Shown: in pieces, positions 13,441 to 14,669 of the stretch | Layout of the letters: the number at the start of each line of letters is the position of its first letter | Position numbering within the stretch: position 1 is the first letter of the stretch | Assembly: GCA_947176455.1 (NCBI GenBank) | Contig: CAMWQQ010000017.1 | Location: forward strand, 1 to 14,669 | Direction: 5' to 3' | Length of the DNA stretch: 14,669 bases | Source: an uncultured Odoribacter sp. | Lineage (GTDB): Bacteria; Bacteroidota; Bacteroidia; Bacteroidales; Marinifilaceae | Position numbers and translations under genes: made by a program | The notes under the pieces: generated by a model | Database searches by the model: none | The model's input: only the letters and a program-made list of their open reading frames with translations | What the model was told of the DNA's origin: nothing

Positions 13441-14669
13441 ATGCTGGATTTCGCATTCGATATGATAGACGGCGTGGTTGCCTGCTTTGCCAACAATTTC
13501 TCCTGGAAGTTGTTGTTGGGAACGTATTGGTTTCTGTTTTTTATCGAATTTCCGCGTTATTATCTGCTGGATATCATCGCGAGCATCCGTTACGGCATTA
13601 CGTGGCGACGGCGGCACAACCGGGAAGCCATTGCCCGGCGCATGCTTTATATCGAAAAACCATTGGTTTCCGTGCTGTCTCCGGGGAAGAACGAAGGGGA
13701 GAACATCTACAAGCTGGTGAAATCGCTGAAGGAGCAGACCTACCAGAATTTTGAGATTATCATTATCGATGACGGTTCGGATGATGCGACCCCTCAGATT
13801 TGCTACGATTTGCAACGAAGGGGGTATATCGACAAGTTTTTCCGGATGCGCGAACGCGGTGGCAAGGCGGCGGCTGCGAATTACGCCGTGTCGCATGCTA
13901 GAGGCAAATACATCGTCCATCTGGATGCCGATAGCAGCCTTGACCGCGATGCCATAGAAAAGATATTGTTGCCTTTCTACTATGACCGCAACATCAAGGG
14001 TGTAGGAGGATGCGTGAAGGTGCGCAACACCTACGACTCTATTTGTACGGCTCTTCAGGCGCAGGAGTATCTGCGAACCATTCAGGTGGGACGTATGGTG
14101 ACCGATATGCTTGGCATTTACCATATTATTTCCGGAGCTTTCGGGGCTTTTGAAACGGATACCATTCGCCAGGTGGGCGGTTGGGATATCGGTCCGGGAC
14201 TGGACGGTGACATCACGCAGAAGATACGCAAGGCGGGTTACAAGGTGCATTTTGCCGAAAATGCCATCTGCATGACCAGCGTGCCCAAGACTTGGTACGC
14301 CCTTTTCCGTCAGCGCAAGCGCTGGTCCAAATCGCTGGTGCGTTTTCGCATCCGCAAACACAAGGACATGCTGTGGTCCGACCGGAATTTTTCATTTTTG
14401 AACATGCTTTCCAATATGGAAAACATCGTATATGACTTTGGACTCAACTACGTATGGTTTTTCTACCTTCTCACGTTGGTGTTCGGCAATGTGGACCGGT
14501 TGATGGAGATTGTCATCGTCGGCTGGCTGATTCGCTTCACCTTCTCGGCTGTCGCTTTCGTTGTGATTCAATGCGTGTCCGAGCGTTCGAAGGAGGAAAG
14601 GCCGTTGGGCGCTCTCCTGTTCCTGCACACGTTTTACATGGGCTATTTCTTGCGTATCGCAAGGCTTGT
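13441..14669 (+). CDS. Processive family 2 glycosyltransferase, membrane-bound (3' end outside the window)
   Basis: An open frame of 409 codons runs to the window edge without a stop. The product is an inner-membrane GT2 polysaccharide synthase of the BcsA/PgaC/NodC/hyaluronan-synthase type. A membrane segment (about 22-48) precedes the GT-A domain: P81-G-K-N-E, I-D110-D111-G-S, G-G-K-A (140-143), the D162-A-D164 metal-binding motif, S231-G-A-F-G-A-F, a TED-like catalytic-base region written L254-D-G-D257, and Q291-R-K-R-W295, the processive QxxRW motif. Membrane segments follow at about 337-350, 355-377 and 388-405. The polymer cannot be named: glucose, GlcNAc and uronate are all open. No PilZ domain is seen so far, although the far C-terminus is missing. 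It starts 22 bases after the TackOD1 gene, in the same operon. The first ATG in frame is used; it directly precedes the membrane segment. Confidence 0.93.
   Translation, partial: MLDFAFDMIDGVVACFANNFSWKLLLGTYWFLFFIEFPRYYLLDIIASIRYGITWRRRHNREAIARRMLYIEKPLVSVLSPGKNEGENIYKLVKSLKEQTYQNFEIIIIDDGSDDATPQICYDLQRRGYIDKFFRMRERGGKAAAANYAVSHARGKYIVHLDADSSLDRDAIEKILLPFYYDRNIKGVGGCVKVRNTYDSICTALQAQEYLRTIQVGRMVTDMLGIYHIISGAFGAFETDTIRQVGGWDIGPGLDGDITQKIRKAGYKVHFAENAICMTSVPKTWYALFRQRKRWSKSLVRFRIRKHKDMLWSDRNFSFLNMLSNMENIVYDFGLNYVWFFYLLTLVFGNVDRLMEIVIVGWLIRFTFSAVAFVVIQCVSERSKEERPLGALLFLHTFYMGYFLRIARL

Noticed and set aside
13387..14361. Reverse-strand open frame of 324 codons opposite the glycosyltransferase
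   Set aside because: The + strand frame has all GT2 motifs and membrane segments; the reverse product has no family features.

Overview
The window looks like a chromosomal stretch of a Bacteroidales (Bacteroidota) genome; the genus cannot be fixed from the sequence. The signs are Bacteroidota-only families (DUF6029, Omp28-like, BACON-M43 protease lipoproteins, a DUF4906/fimbrillin-like lipoprotein), lipoprotein signal peptides followed by acidic residues, A/T-rich ribosome entry regions instead of strong Shine-Dalgarno sites, and a TAnnTTTG-type -7 box. Every gene supported is on the + strand.

Region 1 (2-4626) is a tightly packed, partly overlapping operon. It holds the 3' end of an unrecognised gene, a TlpA-like thioredoxin-fold protein, a DUF6029 outer-membrane protein, an Omp28-related lipoprotein with its own CxxC, and a BACON + M43-like zinc metalloprotease lipoprotein. 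A clear intrinsic terminator closes it (4647-4680). It reads as an envelope module with a thiol-redox and a proteolytic component.

Region 2 (about 4736-9316) starts at a likely promoter and has a hairpin near the 5' end of its leader. It encodes two lipoproteins back to back: an LVIVD-type beta-propeller and a 986-residue DUF4906/fimbrillin-like protein. The second gene carries a run of eight G inside its coding sequence, a possible slippage site. A long hairpin without a T-tract follows (9350-9385).

Region 3 (9443 to the window end) is the most interesting part: a translationally coupled run of a TolC-like outer-membrane channel, a HlyD-like periplasmic adaptor, a TackOD1-type zinc-ribbon protein and a membrane-bound processive family 2 glycosyltransferase cut by the window edge. 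The inference is a synthase-dependent exopolysaccharide machine: the glycosyltransferase makes and moves a polymer over the inner membrane, HlyD and TolC carry it out, and the TackOD1 protein acts as a cytoplasmic regulator or scaffold. That protein ends in what looks like a catalytically dead GGDEF fold, in a group of bacteria not known for c-di-GMP signalling.

No RNA genes, CRISPR arrays, insertion sequences or attachment sites were seen. No gene-free stretch reaches 300 bases; the two intergenic gaps (4627-4827 and 9317-9442) are described under their regulatory elements.
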